Below, piece by piece: positions 43,647-55,400 of a stretch of 64,000 nt of DNA. Made by a program: the position numbers and the translations under genes. The first letter of the stretch is position 1. Each line of letters starts with the position of its first letter. This DNA comes from Asterochloris sp. CNOR1 (taxonomy: Eukaryota > Chlorophyta > Trebouxiophyceae > Trebouxiales > Trebouxiaceae), in contig OZ017754.1 of NCBI GenBank assembly GCA_963969365.1, positions 1,426,001 through 1,490,000 of the forward strand. Reading direction: 5' to 3'. The notes beneath the pieces are model-generated. The model did no database searches. It was not told the origin of the DNA and was given only the letters and a program-made list of their open reading frames with translations.

Positions 43647-46600
43647 ATGCTAGCTGTGTTGCTGTTGCTTGGAGGTGTGTCTCAAGCAAAGGGACAGCAG
43701 GCAGCGGGCAGCCAGGCTGCTGAGTCTGGGGGCTGGAATGTGTCCAAGTATGCGGATAACAGCACATTTCCGTCATCTGGAAGCCTCCTGCTGGGCTGGG
43801 ACTATTCCAGGTGCACCTGGATGGCCCACCTTTCTGCTTCAGAAGCCAGTGTTCATAGTTTGTTTCCGGATCTTGCATAATGTTCATGTGTCATGCAGCC
43901 CTGCAAGGCAGAACGGCTGCCCCATCATTAAGGGCTCATTCACTGTGCAGGTTCATTGGCCCTGGTCTACTGCCCATCACTAAGGAGGTTGAGCATGTGA
44001 TATACAGCACCCATGCGGGGCTCTATGCCCTGGCAGGCCTCTCAACAGAGCTGGCATCTGTGAAGGCGTCGCAGCCAGCCACCACATTTGTGCACAGAAC
44101 GGGTAGGGTGCAAGGCAAAGCTTGCTGAGCTCTGCAGCCTTGCTTAAGCCAAACAAACATCTTGATGTCGTTGGCACCCACTGCTCATGTGGCCTTCGTC
44201 TCCCTGTCCACTGAGTGCCATGACCTCTGATAAACTCTTGGTGGCATGCAGACGACCAAGGTGTTCTGCAGTCCCAGAATGCACTTGCAGCGAACGCTGC
44301 AGCAGGCTCATTGCACGGGTCTGTAGACGTGATCCACAAGGTGCTGCTGCACCGAACCTCAGTGTTCCCAGTCTTTGGAGTGCAAGGTGAATCAGCAGCA
44401 CCATTGTCACGACCGTCTGACAGACAGGGTACAGGCCTGCACCACAGCTGCATGTGAAACAGCTCGCCTGTACTGGTTTGTAACACAGCATGACGTGCTG
44501 GCCTGCATCATTTTGCATGTGAGACAGCAGTGCTTGTGCCCCAGCATGCTCAAGCCAGCGCGCCACGTTGCACCCCTGTCCCCCTGCTGCTGCACCCAAC
44601 TGGGATCGTCTCTGCATGCAGGTGCTCTCTACAGACAGTTCATGCAGGCCACCATGGCATCACGGGGCTTTGAGGTGCAACTGGGCTGTTGGTCTTGGCT
44701 TCTTGCATCATGCTGTGTGCACCAGATCATGCATTCTCGTGCAATCCTGAGGTTCACAATGATGACTGCAGGGTGCAGATGTTATGATGCGTCACTTTGT
44801 GCTTGACCCTTCTGCTCTTCCCCTCCTCAGCACATTTAGACAGGGCGATGTAGTGTTTCAGGAGTGCAAGGCCATTGAATTTACGGTTGAGGTGGGCAGC
44901 GTAGAAGCCTGATGCTTGCATCTGCCGATCCCCACTTGGAACACATATGCCCCATGTCTGTCAGCCCAGGATGCAGGAGGCCCAAGCATGTCACTGTATG
45001 GTGCAAGTCACAGATGAGCTGAAGCTGCTGATGCCGGCCCAGCCAGGAGGACCCCTGACACTCTGCTGTGCATTGCAGCTGGCAGGGGAAGGCTTGCTGC
45101 CCTTTGATCTCTCCATGCAGGACATTCTCCTGTTGGAGCTGAGCAAGATTCTGACACAGCAGTCAGGGGTATTTGCCATGGAGCTTACACAGGTAGACCC
45201 TTGTGTTACACATCATCTACATTTTGCTGGGTGCGGAGGATCTGTGCAGCCAGCAGCCTGCTGGCTGCTGGGGTCTGCAGCCGCTGGCTGCAGTTGCCAT
45301 GCAGTGGCTCTGGTAAAGGAGCACCATGAGGGCCTGCACATGGCCTGACTTGCAAAGCTGAGACAGGTAGACTGCCATGCAGGTGCATGAGTACCCTGGA
45401 GGTCCTGGTGGGGCCAAGGTGGGCATCACGGTTGTGGCTCAGCGGAGCACAAGCGCCGCCACCATTGGACAGGTCAGATAGTGCTAGGCCACCACAGTCA
45501 TGCTGGACAGTTGTGGGACCTGTGCCCATGCCTTCAGCTGCAACGCAGGCAGTCTGATGCGATCGCGCAGCACATGTCAACCACTTTGGCTGCATGCAGA
45601 CGCTGGCTCTGGTGATGCCACGAGACCTGGAGAGCAGCCTGGGCAGCATTTTTGACCAGCATCTGGCTGCAGCGGGACTACAGGTGCAGAGGAGTTCTCT
45701 CATCAGCACAATAGATCTGAACAACTACACGGTGAGCCTCTTGGCATATAAGCAGTATGGAAACTTGACGCACACCGACTTCACCTGTCTCTGTGCTGCA
45801 GCTGTGTGACCAAGTTGCCACCTACCTGAAGACAGCCCCACTCAACTACAGTGTAGCTTACAGGCAGGTGTCCCTGAATCTGTTGGATGGCAGCCTGGCA
45901 GCCGGAAAATTGCATCACAAGTTGTCACTACTTGTCAAACTGTTTTTGATACTGGCTATAATGGTTTGCAGGACAGTAGTGGGCCTTGCAATGGTGTGCC
46001 TTGCCCTGACAGTCCTGGTGGCAGGTAAGAGCACCTGTCTGCAATGTGCCTTTGCTCCGCAACGAGGGCTGGCGCACGGAATATAGGCGTGTGACGCAGG
46101 GCAAAGGCACAGGCAGAGGCGGCTGCAGCAGCAGGCAGCCGGAGACAATCTGGGCCGGCAGCCTCTTCCTGTTCCCAAGCAGCCCCCTTCCTTTGGCAGC
46201 AGCCTGCAACCTAGCCTGCTCACGCTCACAGATTCCTTGGCAGAGGGGCTGCGCAAGCGCACAGTGGGTGTGCCATCGCTGGTGTCAACGTCCAAGAGCA
46301 GTCTGCCAGGCAGTGTGAGCTCGACCCCCAGCCCACAAGCCTCTTCACAGGCAGGCAGCCAGGCAGCCAGTCAGCCCACAAAGGGCTGCCACCCATCCTC
46401 TGGGGCCGCTGATGGGCCACCACAGGCCTCGGCCACAGTCAAGCTGGACATTGATCCCAGCGAGCTGACCCTGTGCAGGAATGACCAAGGGCAGCCAGTG
46501 CTGCTGGGCACCGGTGGCTTTGGCAGGGTGAGCATGCTGCCTTCCCAGGCAGTGTTGCGACGACTGTAGGCAATCTGATGACCTCTGCCCACCTGAACAC

Positions 46601-48343
46601 AACACAGTGCCACATCGCTACTTGATGAGACCTTCCAGAGACATTCGTGTGCGCTACAGGTGCTCAAGGGGATCTACCAGGGATGTGCAGTAGCCCTCAA
46701 GATGATGAATGGGGCAGAAGGGGTGCATCTCACAGCTTTCAGAAAGGCAAGAGTTTTGTGCCTGTGGGCACAGGCCCTAATGGTTTCCAGTTCTTGCAAG
46801 ACCAGCTCATCCAAGCTTGCTGATGTTGTATCTCAGTGTTGATGTGCTGGTCCTGTAGGAACTCAACATATTGCAGCGGGCATGCATGCAAGGTGAAGTC
46901 GCGCACGTTGAATGCTCTGCCTCTCCTGTGGTGCTCTTGATAGCTGTCTGACAGCAGACAGAAGCCCCACTCTCAATGCCAACTGCTGCCCCCTGTTGTG
47001 CAGATCAGCATATTGTCAAGTTCTTTGGTGGGTGCAACAACACTCCTGCCAGTTCATGCAAGCCATGCAGGGCTCGCTTGGGCCGTTGTAGCAGGCTGCA
47101 GCTGCCCCTTGCCTGCCTGCAGGTGTCAGTCAGTTGTTTACTGTACCTGTCTTAGTCACTGAATGTATGGGAGGCGGCAATCTACGCAGAGCCATGGTGT
47201 CAGATCAGCATGGGCCTGAGCTTGTCTGGGACAAGCGGGGACCGCATGTCGCTCTTGACGTCCTCAAGGGCCTTCTGCACCTGCACAGCATTAACATCCT
47301 GCATGGAGACATAAAAAGCTTGGTGAGGCACTGCGTGGCATAGTCTTGGTGGCGCTGGCTTCTCTTCTGCTCTGGCGCTGGAGGAGATTGTGGGCCCCGC
47401 CATGCTCTTGGTCAGCTAAGCTGGCTGCGGCACGCTCGGCCTGGCTTTCAGCAGCATGCAGCATGACTTTTGTAGGCTGACGTGTTCAAATGACTTGCCT
47501 TGTGCATGTCACAGCATGTCATTGCCCTCGCCATGTATGACGTTGTGCACTGCAGAATGTTCTGCTGGACACAGAGTGCATGACGGCTAAACTGGCTGAC
47601 GTTGGTCTTGCCCGCCTGATTGACAACACCAGCACGCGGACCAACTCCAGCCACCTGCATGGCTGGACATTGGCCTATGCTGCACCGGTGAGGCCCCTTG
47701 CCTCTGTCGCTGCAATGAGGCTGTGGCAGTCAATGTGCCGGCCAAGCTTGTCATGCAACTCATGAGCGGCACTGTGACGGAGAGGTCACTGCTCGCCATG
47801 GGCTGCTGTGAAAGCTTGCTATGGGTGATGCTTGACAAGAGCCTGGTGCTTGCAACACATGCTGCGCCCTTACCTGTGTTGCTGATGCCCTGCAGGAGGT
47901 CTTGCTGAATTACAGGGCTGGCACTGAAGCAGACATGTACAGGTGAAGAGCATGCCCACGTCGCTGCTGCCTGCTGGCTCACAGCATGTGCTCACCACTG
48001 CCTCCCTGCAGTTTTGGCATCTTGCTGCACGAGCTCATCACGGGAGAGGTGCCCATACGAGGACAACTGAGAGAACTCCAGGCAAGTCTGTGGCTTGCTG
48101 CCTGATCAGATTGCCATGGCTGAGTAAACGCATGCGCTCACTCTCTGCCTCGTCTAGCAAGGTCTGCAATATGCAATGTAGCAGCGCCTGAGGGTGGCTC
48201 TCTGCTTGCAGGGGCCTAAAGACTGTCCCCAGGAGATTGTGGCTCTGGTGGAGTCCTGCCTTGAGGTCTCCCCTGAGCGGCGGCCAACAGCTCAGGATGC
48301 ATACCAGATCATCAGTGCCACACTGCAAAGAACCAACCCTTGA
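43647..48343 (+). CDS. Receptor-like protein kinase (signal peptide, ectodomain, one TM helix, TKL-like kinase)
   Basis: Predicted plasma-membrane Ser/Thr or dual-specificity kinase. ATG 43647 opens a signal peptide (MLAVLLLLGGVSQAKG). Ectodomain exons follow to about 45.87 kb, with Asn-x-Ser/Thr sites (for example NVS, NST) and no recognised fold. One membrane helix (TVVGLAMVCLALTVLVA) is encoded just before the GTAAGA donor at 46025. A Ser/Pro/Gln-rich juxtamembrane part follows, then the kinase domain. Motifs are the glycine loop LLGTGGFGRV (about 46500), VALKMM with the catalytic Lys (46699), ELNIL of helix C, HGDIKSLNVLLD (about 47300-47575), ADVGLARL, APEVLL, YSFGILLHELITGEVP and PERRPT, with the stop at 48341-48343. 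The activation segment has DVG instead of DFG, but the metal-binding Asp is kept. The intron after 46746 starts with GC. Some ectodomain exon joins are unresolved. Confidence 0.82.
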
Positions 48344-48584
48344 GTACTGATATCATAGCCCAAACTGCAAAGAACAACCCTTGAGAACTGATGACCAATG
48401 CTCAACTTGTCATGTATGAGTAGCCAGCTGTCTTATCCTGATCATTTGAGGTCGACCGGCACAGCTGGGCTTGAGATTTTGGAAACTGCCTTTGGCCCAA
48501 ATTCAAACAGCTGAAAATGAATGATGCAAATTCAAGATTTTGTCATTCACGTGCAAGAGAGTCGATCTGCAGCCCAAAACCGCC

Positions 48585-51500
48585 ATGATCGCTGTCTCTG
48601 CGATGCCCAGCATTCCCCCTGTCGTGGATCTCAGTGACTTCCAGCACCGCAGGGCAGAGATCACTGAGGAGCTCATGAAGGCAGCAGAGGATAAAGGTTT
48701 GTTGCACACGGTAGAGCTACGCTGCCTGAATGCTCCCCCTCTCTTTGGTCTCAATCTCAGTGGGCCTAGCCACGGGCAGTGCCGCTGACTGACTGAGAAA
48801 GGACCCTTTGAGTGGCCATTTCCAGCACGGATATAGCCAGTCTGGCTGATTGCTGTGCCTGCCCTGGCGCAGGGTTCTTCTACATCAAGAACCATGGCAT
48901 CTCCCAGGAGCTGATCGATGCTGCCTTTGCAGCAAATGCCCAGTGAGTGCTGCTCTGTGTGTTGGGCAGGCTGACTCGTTGAGCAGACGTCCACCCGCTC
49001 ACCTCAGAGCCCATTCCTGGACTGCTTGGAGTGCACTTTGGTAGCAGAACGGTCACTGCTCACCTCTTTTGACACCACCACACCCCCCGAGGGCCCCCCG
49101 GGTGCCCCGCAGATCCCCTGACAGCAGCTCAGGGTCTTGACTGACTGCAGGTACTTCGACCAGCCCAGCGAGGCCAAAATGAGTCTACCACGCGTAGATT
49201 GGGGCGCTCGTAAACTCATTGGCTATGAAATCAACCCTCTAGCAGGCAAGATCACATTTTGTTGGGGCTGGCTACCTCTTCCTTCTTAGCCTCCTTGCCC
49301 TCGCTCTGCAGGCAGGTGCCGTCAGCACTTCTGTTTGTAACCCTCAACAACCCTGGGGTTTCTGCTTGCAGACGGCACGCTGCATGAGAGCAGCATCCAG
49401 TGCTATGAGGTCCACGAGAAGATGCGCAACTCCTGGCCTGACCCAAAGCTGACGCCGGGCTACAGTTGGGTTGGGGCTCTCCTGCTGATGATGCTCTGCC
49501 GTGCTATCCTGGGACTGCTTGCATGGGCCAAGCAATTTCCCTCACATCTGATTCCAAAACTGAGTCAGACTGCCGACACTGATGGCGCTGCAGCATCCCC
49601 CCCAACCCCCTGGGTCGATGCGGCTGCTTTGCTCTGCACCGTGCTCGGTATGGTGCCCACAACTGGTACTCAGCCACAGCTGACAGTTGAATGGGTCAGA
49701 TTGTGGGTTGGCTCAAGAGGATGTATGGTGCTGTGCTGATGAGTGCCTCAGACGGCTGATGAGCGCTTCGTGCGACTGCTCAAAGTGGGACAGTGTGCAA
49801 AGCCACCAATTGGGTGTTGCAACCCCCAGCCTTTGGGTGTTTTTGAAGAACAGCATCCCAGCCACTGCTTGCTGTGGGTGCTGCGCACCACTTTTGTGCT
49901 CCTCAAGGTGCACATGCAGCAAGCTGAGGCGCCCTGCATCTGCGCTGCACCTTCAAGCACCCTGCCCCTGTGCTCCTGCAGGGAGACAACTCTGGAGTTC
50001 ATGAATGCTCTGCCTCCCGTGGTGGACCGCATTCTATCCTGCTTTGCTGTCGGCATTGGCTTCCCCGAGGATTACTTTAAGGAGGTGAACATCTCCTGTA
50101 CAGATGCACACACAGATGTGATGGCTTCCACATCAGAGGGCTGCCGCCCCCTTGTCTCCGCCTAGGGCACGTGCAACCTTGTAGCACATCTGGCCCGCTG
50201 CTTGCAACACTATCCGGCGCCTGCTGCCCTCAACAGATGCTGCAAGGCTGCTTGTGCTCATGCTGGCTGTGAGCCCTGCGCCTTAGGCAGAGGTAACGTC
50301 TCCCGTCAAGGCTTCCTCTGAATGCATGCCGTGCTGCTCCTGCAGAAGACAAATGTCAGTGACCCTGACAACCACACCTTCCTGCAGCACCACAAGTACC
50401 CAACAGGTGAGAAGGGCATACATGCCAAGCACAACCCCCCAATCAGCTGCAAGCAGTGTGGCAGGTGCCTTCAGGTAGTCCTTTGCTACCTGCACGCTTG
50501 CATGCTTCCCCTATTGCCTTCAGTGTTCCACTGTCATCACCACCTTGCTGGGTGCTCTGCGCTTACTGCCCACACTGCAGTCCTCCCAAATGCTCTTCTG
50601 TGCCTGCAGTGGAGGGTCTCAAGGTGAAGGCTGGCATCAACCGCATCACTGCCCACACCGATGAGTCCCTCATCACCCTGCTGCTCACCAGCCCTAGTGA
50701 GTCTGCCGCACTGAGTATCTATGTAGGCGGTTGAACAGGGTGGCAGCCTTGAATGGCAGCCAGTGTACCCACCAGCAGGCCAAGTGGCAACCACTACCTC
50801 CACTTCCAGTCAGTGCATGCTGCCGTGCTGCTATGTTTCTGGCAGGTGCACCCAGACGTTGCTTGAATGGCAGGTGTTTGTATGCAGTAAGGCTGTGCTG
50901 CTGCTGGATTCACACAGAGACATTGCCTGAGGCTTGGCTGGCCTGGAGTCCTGCGGGCACCCTGCAGTCAGCTGCTCGCCTCACTTCTGAGTTGTGATCT
51001 TAGATTCCACTGGACTGGAGCTGGCTGCTGGGCGTGACGGCAAGGCGGTCAGCGGCTCTGCGGAAGGCCATTTCACCGTGAACTCGTGGACGCCCTGCCC
51101 ACCCATGCCTGGCTGCATCACGGTCAACATTGGCGACCCATTGCAGTTCCTGAGCGATGGTGAGGCAGTTGCATCTGCCCTGGGAAGCCTGAGGTCTGCA
51201 GCTTCCTCACGTGTGAGAGATTTCAGTGGCGGTTGCAGCGAGCGCAAAAGGGAAGCATGCCAGTGTGCTTTGCCAAAGTTGCATCAGCCCTGCATGCTGC
51301 AACGCCTGCTGCGCTGTGAAGCTTGAGGTTTTGCAATTTCCACAACTGCCAGAGGGCTCAGCAGACAGTGCAAAGCTGTGCATCTTCTTGTGGTTTGCCG
51401 TCGCCATCCAGTCACAATAAGGAGTGCTTGTGCATGCACATACAGGCGTCCTGAGGAGCAACTATCACAGAGTGCGCATGCCAAAGCCAGAGGAGCCACA

Positions 51501-52029
51501 GGTGCGCTTCCCTCAGCAGCCCCACGTTCCAGAACTGCAAACAAGCTGCAGGTGCCCTGAGCCGGCTCAATGTTTCATGATGTTGTCTAGGCCCAAGTCT
51601 TGACTACCATGTGTGCACAGGACACATGACCTGTGGCCGCCGCACTGCTGCTGCAGCCGCTGAACGAATTGAATTCAGTCAAGTGCCAGGCTTGCCTCAG
51701 CTGCAGCTCAGGGTGCACAATGTCAGGCTGAGACCGCCTCACGCCCCCTCAGGATGTAGCACCTCTTGTCTTGCACACCAGAGAAACTCTTTCAGCTGCA
51801 GGGGGACCGCTACTCAATTGGCTATTTTGTGTGGCCGCGGGACCAGGACACGCTTCAGGGCCCCAAGAAGCGCTACCCTCAGCAGACCATGGCTGAGTTC
51901 ATGAAGGTTAAGGGTGGGCTGTATGGAGCTGCATTTTCCCCAGACCCCACGACCTGGGCAGCTCAGCAGCACATGGCATTTGGGCCACCTGTTGGGGAGC
52001 TCCCTGCCGAGGTGCCAGTGCAAGGCTAG
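48585..52029 (+). CDS. 2-oxoglutarate/Fe(II)-dependent oxygenase (isopenicillin-N-synthase-like)
   Basis: Soluble non-haem iron oxygenase; substrate unknown. The start ATG 48585 has a good context (CCGCCATGATC); ATG 48603 (MPSIPPVVDLSDF) is an alternative. Exons give the N-terminal DIOX_N domain (GFFYIKNHGISQELIDAAF; YFDQPSEAKMSLPRVDWGAR) and RETTLEFMNALPPVVDRIL. The catalytic jelly roll follows: AHTDESLITLLLTS (iron ligands His and Asp), VNIGDPLQFLSDG, and NYHRVRMP with the distal His. DRYSIGYFVWP carries the Arg that binds 2-oxoglutarate. The stop is at 52027-52029. All three iron ligands and the Arg are present, so it should be active. Two unusual splice sites occur: a GC donor after 49245, and at about 49465 the expected donor reads TTGGGT instead of GT. 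It lies 241 bp after the kinase gene on the same strand. Confidence 0.88.
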
Positions 52030-52438
52030 GCAGCAACACCCTTTGTGCTCCCAACAGTTATGACCAATCAGGAGCAGCGTATGGTGCTAACACATTGTAG
52101 TCCGCCATCTAGTCCGCCGTCTAGTCCGCCATCTTCCTGCATTTGAAAGTTAGTTGCCATTTGACAGCTGGACCACAATGCCTCAAGGGCATGCACAGCG
52201 TCTGGTCATGAAATAAGTATTGTGCATACCTAGCGCAGGCCAAATGCAAGCACTTTTTGTGATGAAGCACACGTCATGCCTGAAGTGTGGCAATCTGTCC
52301 TTGAGCCTACACGCCATGTCTCACGTATTGACCTGGGGCAGGGGGAGCATCATACATCTCACTTTGGGCTTAGCCCAATTCAGGTCTTGAATGGGACTCT
52401 GACAGAAACCATTCATTAAGGCCAATCAGCCGCTTTCA
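52030..52438. other. Intergenic region with a short 12-bp triplication
   Basis: About 0.4 kb between the oxygenase stop and the next ATG. It contains three tandem 12-bp units, TAGTCCGCC(A/G)TC, at 52098-52133. The rest is unremarkable and should hold the 3' end of one gene and the promoter of the next. Confidence 0.5.
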
Positions 52439-55400
52439 ATGGTGGTGAACTTAGACTACAGTTCCAGCGAAGACAGCTCTGACGAGGGGCCCTATGTCTT
52501 CCATGAGAAGCGGGACGAAGGCCAGGCAGGGCCCTTCTCTGTTGGCAAGATTGTGGCAACCGTCCTTGTGGCTGGCTACCTAGCAGCGGGTGGCTATCTG
52601 TTGAGCCAGAGAGTAAGGAGGCGTGTCAAGAAGAAGCGAGCCGGCAAAGCTGGGCGCCAGACCAAGCAGGAGGCTGCTGCAGAAGAGAGGAGCAAGCGTA
52701 AGCGTACCAGGGCTAGGTGAGGCTGCAGCCAGTACCTTGCTGGGTCTGTGGCATCAGCCGTCTCTGCCATATTTAGCCAGGTCATGCAGTTCTTTGCAAC
52801 ACAATGCTTTGCTCACAGGGCATGCACAGGCTAGTCTTACTGATGCAGTACTGGTGCCAGCTCACAGAGCACATGCTCATGACACTGCTGTTCGCATGGG
52901 GAGTGCTGCTAGCTCACAGAAGACGCTGCACTGCCCGAATGCAGCTGCCACCTGCAGGGGTGATGCCAGTCCCCTTATCACTTGCAGACGCTCATTGGCA
53001 TTTGGCAGGGTCATGTCCTCAGCTCCCATAGCAGCATCAGTGTACCCACTGCCAAACACCTGAGCGCATGCAAAGGCTCAACAATGCCACTTGCAGGGCT
53101 ACTGCCCCTGCCTCTGAGAGCAGCTCCGATACAAATACTCCTGGGAAGCAGTCGCCTTCATCAGCTGCAGCTCAGCAGCCCAAGACTAGGACCGCTGCGC
53201 GGCCTGTGCAGCAGGCGTCAAACGACAGGGAAGGTGAGGCTTCCAGTGCACCAGGGTGTGTTTTGGTGGTTGCCTTGGTGCCCCAGCTCAACACCCATCT
53301 CCAGCAAGGCCAGTGCAGCAAGCAGAGGTGGGGCTCACTGTGCATTGAGCCAAGCAGGTAGCGTTTGGTGGCTCAGAGGGCGGTAATGCTTTGCAGGCTG
53401 TGCACTGTGCATATTGCTGCTGTTCTTGCTGCTCAGATCAGCTAGCATACCCACCAAGAACAGCATGCAGGCCACGGCAGCAGTTGCTGACTGTGGTTTT
53501 GACTTGCCGTCTGGATAGGCCCCTGCATCGCTTTAGCATACATCACTCTTGAGCCATGCAACATACCTGCCGTCCGGCACCTGTTCATAAGCTGCCTGGC
53601 AACCCCCAACTCACACAACATCTGCTGCCATGGCAGGCCAGCCAGCCAGTCCTGGGAAGCCAGCAGGCGGGGCGGCCAAGCAGCCTGGCTCCACCAGCCC
53701 GGCATCGCGGCGTGCAGGCAGGCTCGGTCCCATGCTGCCGCAGCGACCTGTACGCAAGGTGAGGCTCACTGCGTGCACCTCAGGCTGAGGTGGTACCCGC
53801 CTGATGTGAGAGACTGTTGCGCAGGCCAATAGCCTGCAGGTGTCATCTTGTCTTCGTAAGATGTGGCCGGTCCCCCCTTTGGCATCCCCAATGTTTGGGC
53901 AATCTGCTGTGCTGAGCCGGATACAGCACTCACCTTTCCTCAGCAGTCTGATACTGGTGTGTCGGGCATGCTGCTAAGGCCTGCATGGCGGCTGCTCAGC
54001 CTGCACAGCTGGGGTTTGGCACCGGCAGCGGTCCGCTGCTGGTCCAGAGGCATGTCTTGCAGAGCGGGAAAAGGGAGTCCCATGCCCGCATGCTGCCCAA
54101 AATAAGCTGCGCCTGTTTGCTGAGCCTGAGCTGCCAGCAGGGGTGGCCAGCCCTGGCTGCTGCATGCGTTCCAGCAGGGCACACAGGACTGGCAGGACTG
54201 GCTGTCATGTCAGGTCAATGGGGCTGAGCCTTGCTGACTTTGGAGGCCTGCTTGGCAGCTGCCTTGACGCACTGTCCTGCAGTGGGTAGAGTGGAGCAGC
54301 TGGCTCCCCTGCCAGCCCATGAACACAGCAAATGTTCAGAGCCCAAAGTCGCTACCAAGTTGTGCCAGCCGTAACTGCTCCATATTTGAGGTGTGGAGTC
54401 TACATGGCAGGCAGCATGTATCGCAGCAGGAGGCAGCCGCTGTTCTGGGGAATGTCTCTGCTCCACACCAACTCACTTACAACTCATGGCACCAAATGCC
54501 GAGTGGATTGCGGGAGGTAACAGGGCACCACTGACTTGGAGGCAGCAGGTGCAACAATAGTTGCCTGGTGCATCCCCTCAGTCAGCCCAGCTGCAGCTGC
54601 AGGCGAGCACGGGTGCTGGCAAGAGCACGGCGCGGTCCACTGGCAATCAGGATGCCCACCAGGGGCAGGCAGGATCAGGCGGAGTGCCCCAGCAGCGGTC
54701 AGCAGCATCTGCGCCCACGCCGTCCCATCAAGAGGCAGAAGCGGCAGGGGCCAAGCCATCCCAGCAGGCGGATGCAGAGCTAGAGGCTGAGCCACCCCAG
54801 CAGGAGGCCCCTGGACCTGAGGTCAAGGCCAAGTCCCATTCTGCAGCGGGATATGAGGCCGAGCCCTCTGAGCAGGAGGCAGTGCAGCCTGAAGCAAAGC
54901 CCGGGCAGGGCAGCAGCCAGCAAGGCAGCTCGGGGCGCGGCATGGCTGCTGCCACTGATCCTGACAGTGGTGAGCAGATTGGATGCCTGGACATGGATTT
55001 ACATGTACAGGGGGTGAACAAGATTTCCAGTTGTTTGTGCTGGCTACCGTGGTAGGTGCTGTTTGTGCTGGCTGCAGTGCAATGTGCTGGGCAGCCGTGT
55101 ATTCCTACTGCAGAGCAGCGTGGGAGTTGAGCTGAGCAGGCAGCAGCTGGGACCTATTGACGTGTGCTGAGCATCATGCATCCCATGCAAGCGCCAGCAG
55201 ATTGTCTGCCTGTACCTGAATAGGCAAATTGATGCCTGCTGGAGCCCTGCCTCCCATTGCACCCCCGGCCAGTTTTGTGTGCACTGCTCAGTGCCCTAAT
55301 GGCTGTGGTGGGTGCCCATGGTGTGCTCTATGGTGCAGCTCTGTGCGTGCTCCTGACTCATTGCACCTCTCACCTGCCTCTGCAGCAGTGGGCAAGCAGG

